DNA of 64,000 bases, from the NCBI GenBank assembly GCA_051883455.1, contig JBJETT010000012.1:62001-126000 (forward strand), in the 5' to 3' direction. The notes beneath the pieces are model-generated. The model did no database searches, was not told the origin of the DNA, and saw only the letters and a list, made by a program, of their open reading frames with translations. Both the position numbers and the translations under genes were made by a program. Within the stretch, counting starts at the first letter, position 1. Each line of letters opens with the position of its first letter. This DNA comes from HGM11368 sp051883455. Its GTDB lineage: Bacteria > Bacillota > Clostridia > Christensenellales > UBA3700. Positions 17,447-26,195 of this stretch are shown one piece after another.

Positions 17447-18937
17447 TTAATATTTTGCCGTAGTCTTTTTGGTATTGTATACGGGGTCGCTCGTCACGTT
17501 GAGGCCAAACTTTCTAAAGGTCTTTTCGTCTACCGGCGACAATATCGTGGTGGAGTGTACTTCGCAACCGAAGAGTTTCTTTATTTGTCTTATAGCCTTC
17601 TTGGACACGTCACTTGTCGCCGCAGATATGGATAGGGCAATCAACACCTCGTCGGTATGCAAACGCGGATTGACTTCTCCCATAACTTCTCTTTTTAGTT
17701 TGAGTATAGGCTCTATGGCTATTGGAGAAATGAGGTTGATATCGTCGTCAATATGAGCCAACTCTTTGAGCACGTTGAGTAGCATCGAAGCAGCGCTTGA
17801 CATTAGGTCGGAGTATTTGCCCGTTATCACTTTGCCGTCCTCCAGCTCTATTGCGCATATCGGAGTTTGCTTTTCCTCACTGATATTTTGGGCAACAACG
17901 GCGACCTTTCTATCTTTGGTCGTTATGCCCAGCTTATCCATCAACAGTTTGATTTTTTGTACTTCTTCGTCACTGCCGTTGCCTTGACGTTCCGCCACCA
18001 TAGCCTTGTAATATCTTCTGATTACTTCTTGCTTAGAAGCCTCGCTACAAACCTCGTCGTCGCATATAGCGTAGCCCGCCATATTTACGCCCATATCGGT
18101 AGGCGACTTATAAGGCGACTCGCCCATAAGGTTTTCAAACAAGGTGTTGAGTACGGGGAATATGTCTATATCTCTATTGTAGTTGACGGCAATTTGGTTG
18201 TACGCGCTAAGGTGCCACGGGTCAATCATATTGTTGTCCTTGAGGTCGGCGGTTGCCGCTTCGTAAGCAATGTTGACGGGGTGGTTGAGAGGCAAGTTCC
18301 ATATAGGGAAGGTCTCGTACTTGGCGTATCCCGCTTTGACGCCTCTCTTGTAGTCGTGGTAGAGTTGCGATAGACAAGTCGCCATCTTTCCGCTACCGGG
18401 ACCGGGAGCCGTTACGACGACTAGTTGACGACTCGTTTCGATATACTCGTTTTTGCCAAAGCCCTCGTCGCTGACGATGAGAGGAATATTGTTAGGATAG
18501 CCTTTGATATAGTAGTGACGATATACCTTGATGCCCATCTTTTCGACCTTTTGTTGGAAGGTACGGGCAGGGGTGTTGTTCTCGTCGTATTGCGTCAGCA
18601 CTATCGAACCTACGAGCAGTCCCTTGCTTCTAAATATATCTATAAGTCTGATGACGTCGGCGTCGTAGGTTATGCCAAGGTCGGCTCTCAGCTTGTTTTT
18701 AGCGATATCGAGAGCGTTGATGACGATGACGATTTCCGCCTTGTCCTTGAGAGTTTGCAACATAACCAACTTGTTGTCGGGTGCAAATCCGGGCAATACT
18801 CTCGAAGCGTGGAAGTCGTCAAAGAGCTTTCCACCAAACTCGAGATACAGCTTTCCGCCGAACATATCAATTCTTTCGCTAATCTTTTGCGATTGCATTT
18901 GCAAGTATTTTTGGCTGTCAAATCCTATTTTGTGCAT
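17447..18937 (-). CDS. DUF1846 family protein
   Basis: This 496-residue protein belongs to the DUF1846 family, conserved across Firmicutes; structures exist for the family but the biochemical role is unsettled. The N-terminus MHKIGFDSQKYLQMQSQKI and the loop VVTAPGPGSGKMATCLSQLY near residue 175 are characteristic; the latter resembles a nucleotide- or phosphate-binding glycine-rich loop. Full length agrees with the family. The Shine-Dalgarno GAGG stands 7 nt before the ATG at 18937. It is a single-gene unit with its own promoter (18970-18999) and a palindromic terminator. The family is certain; I do not assign a function. Confidence 0.9.
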   Translation of the reverse strand: MHKIGFDSQKYLQMQSQKISERIDMFGGKLYLEFGGKLFDDFHASRVLPGFAPDNKLVMLQTLKDKAEIVIVINALDIAKNKLRADLGITYDADVIRLIDIFRSKGLLVGSIVLTQYDENNTPARTFQQKVEKMGIKVYRHYYIKGYPNNIPLIVSDEGFGKNEYIETSRQLVVVTAPGPGSGKMATCLSQLYHDYKRGVKAGYAKYETFPIWNLPLNHPVNIAYEAATADLKDNNMIDPWHLSAYNQIAVNYNRDIDIFPVLNTLFENLMGESPYKSPTDMGVNMAGYAICDDEVCSEASKQEVIRRYYKAMVAERQGNGSDEEVQKIKLLMDKLGITTKDRKVAVVAQNISEEKQTPICAIELEDGKVITGKYSDLMSSAASMLLNVLKELAHIDDDINLISPIAIEPILKLKREVMGEVNPRLHTDEVLIALSISAATSDVSKKAIRQIKKLFGCEVHSTTILSPVDEKTFRKFGLNVTSDPVYNTKKTTAKY

Positions 18938-18969
18938 ATAGACCTCATCCGTCGTTTACTCAATTTCAT

Positions 18970-18999
18970 ATTATATCATAACGCTTAGATTTTTTTCAA
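18970..18999 (-). promoter_or_regulatory. Sigma-A promoter of the DUF1846 gene
   Basis: On the minus strand TTGAAA (complement of 18994-18999), an 18-bp spacer and TATAAT (complement of 18970-18975), with TGA before TATAAT giving an extended -10. Confidence 0.8.
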
Positions 19000-19386
19000 T
19001 ACAAAAACGAAAATTATGGCGGCAATTTTTACAATTTTTGTCTTACGTAGATTGCGTTGCTTTTCTTTTATATACGCGTGCAAGTATTATCAAATATTTT
19101 GTTTTGTTTTTTTATCATTATAATATAGCCCGCTACGTAAGACCGCGATTTGCATATACCCGTTTTACGCGTTGCACTCGCGTACGTTATAATCGACAAA
19201 AGTATTGCCAAAGACGTCGTTCGATGTTACAATATTTATGTATATCGTGCGTAACTAAGGGCGAGTAGACAGCATAAAATGCTTATGCCGTCGTTGCCCC
19301 CGACCGTTCGCCGAGTCCAATCGCAATCCGATAGGCTTCGGCGTGAGAAGTATCGCTCAACGGTGCACGACGAATTTGGAGAAGAT
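19000..19386 (+). other. AT-rich upstream region and leader of the sugar-phosphate transferase
   Basis: No gene is supported. Two TATAAT hexamers (19119-19124 and 19188-19193) are possible -10 boxes; the second has TTTACG 18 bp upstream (19164-19169). The leader would then be nearly 190 nt. An in-frame upstream ATG at 19279 exists but lacks a ribosome-binding site. Confidence 0.4.
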
Positions 19387-20220
19387 ATGAAGTTAATCAA
19401 ATGGCAAGACTTACCGTCGCAGATGCAGACCGACGAGGTAAAAAAGTATTACGATATTTTGCGTCAAAAAAGAGTGAGTTTGTTTTTCAAAAGGCTCTTT
19501 GACGTCGTCGTATCGTTTATAATGCTCGTATTGTTGTCACCAGTCTTTTTGGTATTGGCGATTGCAATCAAAGCCGATTCCAAAGGGCCCGTTTTTTATA
19601 GGCAAGTCAGAGTTACTCAGTACGGCAGAGAGTTTAGGATACACAAATTTCGCACGATGGTGCAAGACGCGGACAAAGGCTCTCAAGTGACTGTTGGAGC
19701 AGATAGCAGAATCACCCGTGTGGGACGGCGTATAAGGGACCTTCGTCTTGACGAGATAAGCCAACTTATCGACGTACTCAAGGGCGATATGACTTTCGTC
19801 GGTACGAGACCCGAAGTGCCTAAGTACGTGCAACGATACACGCCCGAGATGATGGCGACGCTACTCTTGCCGGCAGGAGTTACGAGTCTTGCAAGTATAT
19901 GCTTCAAGGACGAAGCAAAACTTTTGGACGGGGCGGAGGACAGTGACCAAGTGTACGTAGAGCAAGTTTTGCCTGCCAAGATGAAGTACAATCTTTACTC
20001 TATCGCACGTTTTGGCTTTTGGAAAGATATCAAGACGATGTTTATGACGGTATTTGCGGTACTCGGCAAAAAGTACGTCATTGACCTCGACCAACCCGAC
20101 GAGCAACGAGAGGAAAGAGAGGAAGACAATCAATACCGAGAGTCAACGGAATTAACCAACGATTATATTGACAATCGAGACACTATTGTCGAGCAAGAGC
20201 CAAACGACCAAGACCAATAG
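19387..20220 (+). CDS. Initiating sugar-phosphate transferase (monotopic phosphoglycosyl transferase)
   Basis: This 277-residue protein has one hydrophobic re-entrant segment (VVVSFIMLVLLSPVFLVLAI) followed by the catalytic domain of the PglC/WcaJ family: GPVFYRQVRVTQYGREFRIHKFRTM, then the invariant Asp-Glu in RLDEISQL and FVGTRPEVP. It would transfer a sugar 1-phosphate from UDP-sugar to undecaprenyl phosphate, the first step of the repeat unit built by the cluster at 6871-16711. The frame opens at 19279, but the ATG at 19387 has GGAG 6 nt upstream. The last 40 residues are highly acidic and polar. It is separated from the main cluster by DUF1846 and repeats. Confidence 0.9.
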   Translation: MKLIKWQDLPSQMQTDEVKKYYDILRQKRVSLFFKRLFDVVVSFIMLVLLSPVFLVLAIAIKADSKGPVFYRQVRVTQYGREFRIHKFRTMVQDADKGSQVTVGADSRITRVGRRIRDLRLDEISQLIDVLKGDMTFVGTRPEVPKYVQRYTPEMMATLLLPAGVTSLASICFKDEAKLLDGAEDSDQVYVEQVLPAKMKYNLYSIARFGFWKDIKTMFMTVFAVLGKKYVIDLDQPDEQREEREEDNQYRESTELTNDYIDNRDTIVEQEPNDQDQ

Positions 20221-20291
20221 CACCCCAAATATCAAAGCAAGGTGTCGACAATGATACTATTGCGAGTAAAAGCGAGACCAACGAGGAATTT

Positions 20292-20783
20292 ATGCAGAGA
20301 ATAGCGCAGTTTTACAAGGTAGATTATGAAGAATTTTCTAAGGCGGTGATCACGCCCGATGCAATGCAAATTTGGCAAGATATCAAGTTGCCGTGTCGTG
20401 CCACCACGGGTTCGGCGGGGTATGATTTTTTTGCGCCGTACGATATAGACTTGCAAGTGGGCGAGAGCGTCAATATCCCTACGGGAGTCAGAGTCAAGAT
20501 AGAGGAGGGATGGGTGTTGACAATATACCCTCGCAGCGGACTCGGCTTCAAGTATAGGGTGCAACTAGACAATACCGTCGGTATAATCGACTCCGACTAC
20601 TTTTATTCCGACAACGAGGGACATATTTTTTGCAAAATCACCAACTGCGGATTGCAAGGTAAGGCGGTGCACATAGCCAAAGGCACGGGGTTTGCTCAAG
20701 GCATTTTCGTACAATACGGCATAACTCTCGACGACCAAGTGACGACTGTACGCAACGGCGGGTTCGGTTCTACCACCAAATAA
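20292..20783 (+). CDS. dut: dUTP diphosphatase
   Basis: This 163-residue trimeric-type dUTPase hydrolyses dUTP to dUMP, keeping uracil out of DNA. All five motifs are visible: ATTGSAGYDFFA, YPRSGLGFKY, NTVGIIDSDY with the catalytic Asp, GTGFAQGIFVQYG, and the C-terminal RNGGFGSTTK arm. An N-terminal extension of about 30 residues precedes motif 1. GAGG lies 6 nt before the ATG. The HD hydrolase follows 17 bp later. Similar dut-HD pairs are common in phages, which suggests a phage origin, but dut can also be chromosomal. Confidence 0.93.
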   Translation: MQRIAQFYKVDYEEFSKAVITPDAMQIWQDIKLPCRATTGSAGYDFFAPYDIDLQVGESVNIPTGVRVKIEEGWVLTIYPRSGLGFKYRVQLDNTVGIIDSDYFYSDNEGHIFCKITNCGLQGKAVHIAKGTGFAQGIFVQYGITLDDQVTTVRNGGFGSTTK

Positions 20784-20800
20784 GACCAAAGAGGAAAATT

Positions 20801-21385
20801 ATGGATAGCAAACAACAATTTATAGAGATTTACAACAAGTATATCAAGAGAGAAGGAGCGGACAAGCTTCTCGATTGGCTTATAAGGTCGGACTTTTTCG
20901 AAGCGCCCGCGTCAAGCAAATTCCACAATGCAAGACCGCAAGGACTCGTAGACCACAGCATCAACGTCTACTATAGATTGCGCGATTTAGTCGAGAGGGA
21001 AAAGCAGTTGCACCCCGAGCTTATCACGGCAAGCGACGAGAGCGTGGCAATAGTGGGACTATTGCACGACCTATGCAAAGTCAACACCTACAAAGTCGAG
21101 ATGCGCAACGTCAAGGTGGACGGCAATTGGGAAAAAGTGCCTTATTACGCGCTTGACGACAATATGCCTTACGGACACGGCGAAAAGTCGGTGTACATTA
21201 TCAACGGCTTTATAAGGTTGACGAGAGAGGAGGCAATGTGTATCAATTGGCACATGGGTGGCTTTGACAAGAGAGTAGTGGGCGGAGATTACGGTTTGTC
21301 CAAAGCCTACGAACAATATCCGCTTGCATGCCTCACCAACGTTGCCGATATGCAAGCAAGCTATCTGGACGAAGCTAGAGAATAG
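20801..21385 (+). CDS. HD-domain phosphohydrolase
   Basis: This 194-residue protein shows the HD metal-binding pattern: His in GLVDHSINVY near residue 50, HD in GLLHDLCKVNTY near residue 90, a further His in MPYGHGEKS and the Asp in LTNVADMQASY. Members hydrolyse nucleotide or other phosphate esters; the substrate here is unknown. It is close in type to HD hydrolases of Clostridium phages and of mobile DNA. It sits directly after dut and before a tail-fibre-like gene, consistent with a phage-derived island. GAGG precedes the ATG. Confidence 0.8.
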   Translation: MDSKQQFIEIYNKYIKREGADKLLDWLIRSDFFEAPASSKFHNARPQGLVDHSINVYYRLRDLVEREKQLHPELITASDESVAIVGLLHDLCKVNTYKVEMRNVKVDGNWEKVPYYALDDNMPYGHGEKSVYIINGFIRLTREEAMCINWHMGGFDKRVVGGDYGLSKAYEQYPLACLTNVADMQASYLDEARE

Positions 21386-21427
21386 AGCCTCAAGTCGACT
21401 TTTAGCCAAATAGCGCACGTATTTAGA

Positions 21428-21467
21428 CGCAAACTCAGCAATTGTTGCAAGGAGAGTTTGCGTTTTT
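21428..21467 (+). terminator. Intrinsic terminator after the HD hydrolase gene
   Basis: CGCAAACTC (21428-21436) pairs perfectly with GAGTTTGCG (21454-21462), followed by TTTTT. It ends the dut-HD transcript. Confidence 0.85.
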
Positions 21468-21717
21468 GTATGTTCACTTACTAACAATGCAAGGCGCTAT
21501 TATAAATTGTGCGTTCACTTTCAAACTATGCAAGGTGGTATTTTTTTGTTGGCTTACCAAACAACGTAAAGCGATTTTTTTGGCGTGCAAACTACCGAAA
21601 ACACTGACTTTGCAATGCTAAGCAAAAAAATATGTGTCCATAAAATCCCAAAAACACTTTACAGCCGTGGTATAATATAAGTGTCACCTCTGCTCTTTTT
21701 CCCCAAACGGAGAGACG
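21468..21717 (+). promoter_or_regulatory. Non-coding stretch with promoter of the tail-fibre-like gene
   Basis: No gene is seen. An extended -10, TG-G-TATAAT (21669-21677), lies 40 bp before the ATG at 21718; no good -35 is present. Upstream, AACTATGCAAGGTGG and ACAATGCAAGGCGC are imperfect short repeats. GGAG precedes the ATG. Confidence 0.5.
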
Positions 21718-23811
21718 ATGATTATCAATCTAAAATTCAATAGCCAGACGGGTATGTTGACGCCTATGTCCAACTACACGCTGGCGCAACACAATCATTT
21801 GGCGGACCAAATTGTAATCGTAAGCAATGCGCCTAATTGCAAGGACTACAATTATTGTCTGGAGTTTGTGTGTTACAACACCAAAAACGTGCCAAAAGCT
21901 CAATACGTATCGGAAATTTTGAATTATACGGACGAAGGAATTACGTTTGACGTTCCCAATAATCTCACTCAATACGCAGGCTTCGTGGACGTACAGCTTA
22001 CGGGATATTCCAAGGACAGCAACAACGTTATTTTTAAGTCAATCAGCAAAAATACCAAAGCATTTTCCGTAGAAGGCTCGTTGTCGGTTTTAGACAACGC
22101 GCTCAGCGATACGCCCAACATTCTGACGCTTTTGCAACAAGAGCTCGACTACGTGCGAGAGGTCAAAGAGACTATTGCCAACGACTTTGAAAACCTCATC
22201 AAAAACGACCTTGGACAAGTGCTCGAAGACTTTGAATATTGTAGCGTAGAGTTCGTGTTTTACGACAAGACCTTTTGCAAGAGCTATAAAAACAACAGCA
22301 TCATAACCCCGCCCGTGCTCAATCTATCCGATGACGTAACGATGCTAGGTTGGGTGGAGCAGAATAGCGGTAGACAGTGGAATTTTGACCAAGATAGAGT
22401 GCAAGGAAAATTGACGCTCGTTGCCAACGTGCAGAGCGTGGGCGTTGAGGTGCAAAACGGCAATCTGATTGGCTACGTCGGCAATAGCGACGATATATAC
22501 GTGCCATACTGCGTGGACGAAATCATTACCTCGGCTATTGGCGATAGCTGGCAAGTTGCTACGCCAAAAAACGCCGTTTATTTGCCTATCGGTATGAGCG
22601 ATTGTGCCAAAGTCAATGCAAGATTTTTTAACCAAGTAGTGGGTGGAAAAGATACCGTAGAAAAGGACGGTATTTTTTATGACCAACAAGGTCAAAGACT
22701 CGTAGGCATGACGGCTAAGAGATTGGCTAGTCAACAAGACGTTTTGGTATTGGACGGCGTGCAAAGTATACAAGCTTACGCCTTTTTTGGAGCAAGTGCC
22801 ACCAAGATAATTTTGCCTAACTCGCTAGAGAAAGTGGGAGAGTATGCTTTTGGCAATTGCCGAAATTTGCAACAAGTGACCATACCGAGCAACGTAGTAG
22901 AGATAGGCGCACGTGCGTTCTTTGGGTGTGATAGCAATCTAGAGGTCACGCTAACCTCCGCCAAACCGCCTACTATAAGCGCGTCGACTTTTGAAGTTAA
23001 TAGTGGGGCATACGCCAAAATTACGGTGTACGATTGGGCGTACGAAGGTTATCAAGCCGACGTCAATTTTGCAACTATTACGTCACCGCTTGGCGGAGTG
23101 GATTGTATAGGCGAAATACGTAGTTTGCAACAAACGGTGGCGGAGAACCGACAAGCTATGCAGACGCGTATAGACGGTGTGGAGCAAACCGTAAGCAACA
23201 ACCATCAAGCTATGCTCACTCGTATAGACGGCGTGGAGCAGACCGTAAGCAACAACCATCAAACTACACAGACACGTATAGACGGCGTGGAGCGGACCGT
23301 AAGCAACAACCATCAAACTACACAGACACGTATAGACGGCGTAGAGCAAACCGTAAGCAACAACCATCAGACTACGCAGTCACGTATAGACGGCGTAGAA
23401 CAAACAGTTAGCACCAACAAGCAGTCGGCGCAATCGCAAATAGACGTGTTGAAAAAACTATACAGCGTGGGCAGTATATATATGTCGGTGAGTTCTACCA
23501 GCCCCGCAAGTTTGTTTGGCGGAACTTGGGAGAGAATAAAAGACAGATTTTTGCTTGGCGCAGGCGATAACTATAGTGCTGGTGCAACGGGTGGTAGTGC
23601 AACGCATACTTTGACGATTGACGAAATGCCGAGCCATACGCACAAACAATCGGGTGGTTCGAGCGGTGTAAATAACGACGGAAGCGTTTTCCAAAGAGGT
23701 TATTCGGCTACGCTAAAGGCGGCGGCGGACGCAAGCGTGACCGGCGGCGGACAAGCGCATAACAATATGCCGCCTTACTTAGCAATTTATATTTGGAAAC
23801 GCACGGCGTAA
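21718..23811 (+). CDS. Phage tail-fibre-like protein with LRR, coiled repeats and collar domain
   Basis: This 697-residue mosaic protein has an N-terminal phage-type domain (about 1-140) resembling baseplate/tail-fibre attachment regions, a middle beta region, then a BspA-like leucine-rich segment (SIQAYAFFGASATKIILPNS and YAFGNCRNLQQVTIPSNVVEI, about 340-420). Five near-identical 18-residue units follow (RIDGVEQTVSNNHQ...), likely a trimeric coiled coil. The last 110 residues, with GSIYMSVSSTSPASLFGGTW, LLGAGDNY, GGSATHTLTIDEMPSHTH and MPPYLAIYIWKRT, match the phage tail-collar fold. It would serve receptor binding in a virion. No other structural phage genes are nearby. Confidence 0.82.
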   Translation: MIINLKFNSQTGMLTPMSNYTLAQHNHLADQIVIVSNAPNCKDYNYCLEFVCYNTKNVPKAQYVSEILNYTDEGITFDVPNNLTQYAGFVDVQLTGYSKDSNNVIFKSISKNTKAFSVEGSLSVLDNALSDTPNILTLLQQELDYVREVKETIANDFENLIKNDLGQVLEDFEYCSVEFVFYDKTFCKSYKNNSIITPPVLNLSDDVTMLGWVEQNSGRQWNFDQDRVQGKLTLVANVQSVGVEVQNGNLIGYVGNSDDIYVPYCVDEIITSAIGDSWQVATPKNAVYLPIGMSDCAKVNARFFNQVVGGKDTVEKDGIFYDQQGQRLVGMTAKRLASQQDVLVLDGVQSIQAYAFFGASATKIILPNSLEKVGEYAFGNCRNLQQVTIPSNVVEIGARAFFGCDSNLEVTLTSAKPPTISASTFEVNSGAYAKITVYDWAYEGYQADVNFATITSPLGGVDCIGEIRSLQQTVAENRQAMQTRIDGVEQTVSNNHQAMLTRIDGVEQTVSNNHQTTQTRIDGVERTVSNNHQTTQTRIDGVEQTVSNNHQTTQSRIDGVEQTVSTNKQSAQSQIDVLKKLYSVGSIYMSVSSTSPASLFGGTWERIKDRFLLGAGDNYSAGATGGSATHTLTIDEMPSHTHKQSGGSSGVNNDGSVFQRGYSATLKAAADASVTGGGQAHNNMPPYLAIYIWKRTA
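23140..23420 (+). repeat. 54-bp tandem coding repeats in the fibre gene
   Basis: Five units of 54 bp encode 18-residue repeats with the core TRIDGVEQTVSNNHQ. The central units are nearly identical at DNA level, implying recent expansion. They change fibre length in frame. Confidence 0.85.
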
Positions 23812-23821
23812 AGGAGAGAAA

Positions 23822-24259
23822 ATGAGAGTATTCAATGAAGATAAAACGCAACAATTGACGACCTATGACCTTAGCAAGGGTAGACTCGTAGGCGATACGA
23901 TAAAGACTATTATCCCCGCTATCGAGGGACAAGACGAAGTAGGACATTACGAAACGGTTGCCGAGTATCCTAACGGCGGTAAGGACGTCAAGTGGGTAAT
24001 CGACCAACCTTATATCGCACCTCAAACCGAGCGGGAAGAGGAGGAACAAATACAAGTCTATATACCTTTTACCGCCGAGGAACAAGCAGGATACGACCAA
24101 GCATTGTACGAAAATTCGGTGGAGAGTAAGATAAGACAAAGATACAGTCTTAGCCAAGAACTCGCCATTCTTAGACAAAGAGAAAGCAAAAAAGACGAAT
24201 ATCAAGCATATTACGACTATTGTGAGGCTTGCAAAGCCGAGGCTAAGAGCCAATTATAA
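23822..24259 (+). CDS. Small phage-type protein following the fibre gene
   Basis: This 145-residue protein has no motif I can name. It starts MRVFNEDKTQQLTTYDLSKGRL, is strongly charged, and its last 60 residues are predicted helical (SKIRQRYSLSQELAILRQRESKKDEYQAYYDYCEACK). Small proteins of this kind often follow tail-fibre genes in phages of Firmicutes and may help fibre assembly; that is an inference from position. AAGGAG precedes the ATG, 10 bp after the fibre stop, so the two genes are cotranscribed. Confidence 0.6.
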   Translation: MRVFNEDKTQQLTTYDLSKGRLVGDTIKTIIPAIEGQDEVGHYETVAEYPNGGKDVKWVIDQPYIAPQTEREEEEQIQVYIPFTAEEQAGYDQALYENSVESKIRQRYSLSQELAILRQRESKKDEYQAYYDYCEACKAEAKSQL

Positions 24260-24261
24260 TG

Positions 24262-24287
24262 CAACGCCCGACCTGAGTCGGGCGTTG
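24262..24287 (+). terminator. Strong hairpin ending the fibre cassette
   Basis: CAACGCCCGAC (24262-24272), loop CTGA, GTCGGGCGTTG: an 11-bp perfect stem directly after the stop codon. The U tract is short (TTATA). Confidence 0.7.
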
Positions 24288-24405
24288 TTATAGCACTTTG
24301 ACAACTTAATTAGGGACTATTCAACGATAGAGTATTGGTCACTTACGTAACTAATGCGCAATGCAATAGTTGCGCCCGCTTTTGTGTATCAAAACGACCG
24401 ATATC

Positions 24406-24987
24406 TTATCGCCGAGGGATATACCAATAAGAGTTGAACTCGTAGAGATAGGTTCTCGCCCTCTTAGGCATTTGGGTGAGCGCGTTGAAAACGTTATAAT
24501 AATCCCCCGCGCCCATGCTTGTAGTCATCACGCCAAAGGTGAGCAAAAACACGTTGGGGATTATCATGCCGACGACGTATGGGACTATGCCGAGGACGAT
24601 ATTGGGCAGTAGCGACATTATCACAAAGCGCGCCTTGCTCATCGTCTCGGGACCTACCACGAAGAGCATACCTTGCGACCAATTAGTGTATAGATAGACG
24701 TCGCCTTTGAAGCATATTGCGTGCAACAACTCGTGAGGGAATAGCGTAAGAATAGATACCCACAGTGCGAGCAACGCTTGCAAAAAGTGCTCCTTGAATA
24801 CCGTTGTGCTACGTAAAAGAGCGGCTATGCCAAGCACTAAAATGATTACTACGCTGACGATGGTCGCAATCTTAGATAACTTTTTGCTATCCGTCGCCTC
24901 TTTGAATTGGACGGCGCCCTCTTGGTGCTCCCCGTGTGGCAAAGATTGCGGGTCGAGATTGTATTTGCCCATATAGTGTAACTTCAT
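24406..24987 (-). CDS. DUF3267 membrane protein, putative zinc metallopeptidase
   Basis: This 193-residue protein has about four hydrophobic segments and a zinc-binding HELLH at the end of the second one (LTLFPHELLHAICF, near residue 85), which is the DUF3267 pattern. A later membrane segment contains MSLLPNIVLGIVPYVVG, placing a second region near the metal site as in site-2-type proteases. The substrate is unknown. GAGG lies upstream of the ATG at 24987. It is a single-gene unit converging on the fibre cassette. The motif is clear; proteolytic activity is inferred. Confidence 0.75.
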   Translation of the reverse strand: MKLHYMGKYNLDPQSLPHGEHQEGAVQFKEATDSKKLSKIATIVSVVIILVLGIAALLRSTTVFKEHFLQALLALWVSILTLFPHELLHAICFKGDVYLYTNWSQGMLFVVGPETMSKARFVIMSLLPNIVLGIVPYVVGMIIPNVFLLTFGVMTTSMGAGDYYNVFNALTQMPKRARTYLYEFNSYWYIPRR

Positions 24988-25023
24988 ACGCGATACCTCT
25001 AATAGCCTATATACTTATTATAT

Positions 25024-25600
25024 TGACTATTAGAAATGCTTGTCAAGGACAAGGCGCGCGTTACATATATGCGGGGGAGGAGATAGATTAGTTAGGTAGG
25101 TTTAGTCGTACTCTCAAAGGGTAAGATTAGAAGCAATCCCTCCGTCTTGCCTTTCGGCGAGCCACCTCCCTTTGCACAAAGGAGGCAGGCAGTCCCCCAC
25201 TGGACAAAGTCGGGAGTCCCCTTTACACAAAGGGGCTTTTAAGCGGTTGAGATTCCCACGGCTTGCAAGCAAGCCTCTGAATGACAACATTATTTGGTCT
25301 GCGCTCCACCGCAATGACAAAGAGTTCAATCCCCCAGTCCGCAATGCGGATAGCCCCCTTTACACAAAGGGGCTTTTAAGCGGTTGAGATTCCCACGGCT
25401 TGCAAGCAAGCCTCTGAATGACAACATTATTTGGTCTGCGCTCCACCGCAATGACAAAGAGTTCAATCCCCCAGTCCGCAATGCGGATAGCCCCCTTTAC
25501 ACAAAGGGGCTTTTAAGCGGTTGAGATTCCCACGGCTTGCAAGCAAGCCTCGGAATGACAAAACTATTTGGTCTACGCTTTACCGCAAAGACGAAATACT
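25024..25600. repeat. Intergenic repeat array with a 137-bp tandem period
   Basis: This stretch holds no gene. The module CCCCTTTACACAAAGGGG occurs at 25218, 25355 and 25492, exactly 137 bp apart. Each is followed by CTTTTAAGCGGTTGAGATT, CCCACGGCTTGCAAGCAAGCC, GAATGACAA and TTTGGTCT. The first two units are nearly identical; the third decays after 25560. Confidence 0.85.
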
Positions 25601-25637
25601 CAAAAAGTCGATACGTGTCCATAAAAATACAAAAACT

Positions 25638-25666
25638 GTATAAAATATGCCGTCTTTCTTATACTA
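25638..25666 (+). promoter_or_regulatory. Candidate sigma-G (forespore) promoter of spoVT
   Basis: GTATA (25638-25642), a 17-bp spacer and TATACTA (25660-25666) resemble the sigma-F/G consensus GHATR and CATNHTA with one mismatch. In Bacillus spoVT is sigma-G dependent. The match is short, so this is an inference. Confidence 0.4.
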
Positions 25667-25682
25667 AAACGGGAGGAAAATT

Positions 25683-26195
25683 ATGAGAAATACAGGTATA
25701 GTGAGAAGGCTCGACGAGCTAGGCAGAGTAGTAATTCCTAAGGAGATACGCAGTATTTTGCGTTTGAGAGAGGGAGAACAAATAGAGATTTTTATGCAAA
25801 ACGAAACTCTCACTTTGCGCAAATATTCTAGACTGGGCGAGGGGTTTGAAGAAGTGGAAAAACTGTGTCAAACGCTAAAGAAGTCGGCAAAATGCCAAGT
25901 CTTTGCCGTGGATAGTCTAAGATACGTTTTTTCTACCGTAGAGGGATTGGTGGGAGAGGAGACTTCGGAAAGCATACTCGAAGCTATGGAGAAAAGAAAG
26001 GCGACTATCGTCGAAGATATTAAGATGAGCGATAGCAAAAGCGTCACTGTACCTTGGTTGTATATCGTGCCTATAGTTGCTTGTGGCGATCTTTATGGCG
26101 CGCTGATGATTGGAGGAAAAGAGATAGAGGAAGAACAAAAGAAGTTGTGTGATTTTGCCGTGGGCTTTTTGGCGGGGTGCATAGAGAACAAATGA
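25683..26195 (+). CDS. spoVT: Stage V sporulation protein T-like regulator
   Basis: This 170-residue transcription factor has an N-terminal AbrB-type swapped-hairpin DNA-binding domain (GIVRRLDELGRVVIPKEIRS, residues 4-50) and a C-terminal GAF-like domain (about 60-165), the SpoVT architecture. SpoVT modulates forespore genes late in sporulation. GGGAGG lies 5 nt before the ATG. Its stop overlaps the start of the yabM-like gene in ATGA, and yabN/mazG follows, the same order as spoVT-yabM-yabN in Bacillus. Assignment is supported by domain order, length and synteny. Confidence 0.92.
   Translation: MRNTGIVRRLDELGRVVIPKEIRSILRLREGEQIEIFMQNETLTLRKYSRLGEGFEEVEKLCQTLKKSAKCQVFAVDSLRYVFSTVEGLVGEETSESILEAMEKRKATIVEDIKMSDSKSVTVPWLYIVPIVACGDLYGALMIGGKEIEEEQKKLCDFAVGFLAGCIENK

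Noticed and set aside
23140..23420. 54-bp repeats as a CRISPR-like array
   Set aside because: They are in-frame coding repeats giving an 18-residue coiled-coil unit.
21718..24259. Diversity-generating retroelement around the fibre gene
   Set aside because: No reverse transcriptase and no template/variable repeat pair with adenine-specific changes were found.
25218..25580. Possible CRISPR array
   Set aside because: The 137-bp units are repeated as a whole without unique spacers, and no cas genes are present in the window.
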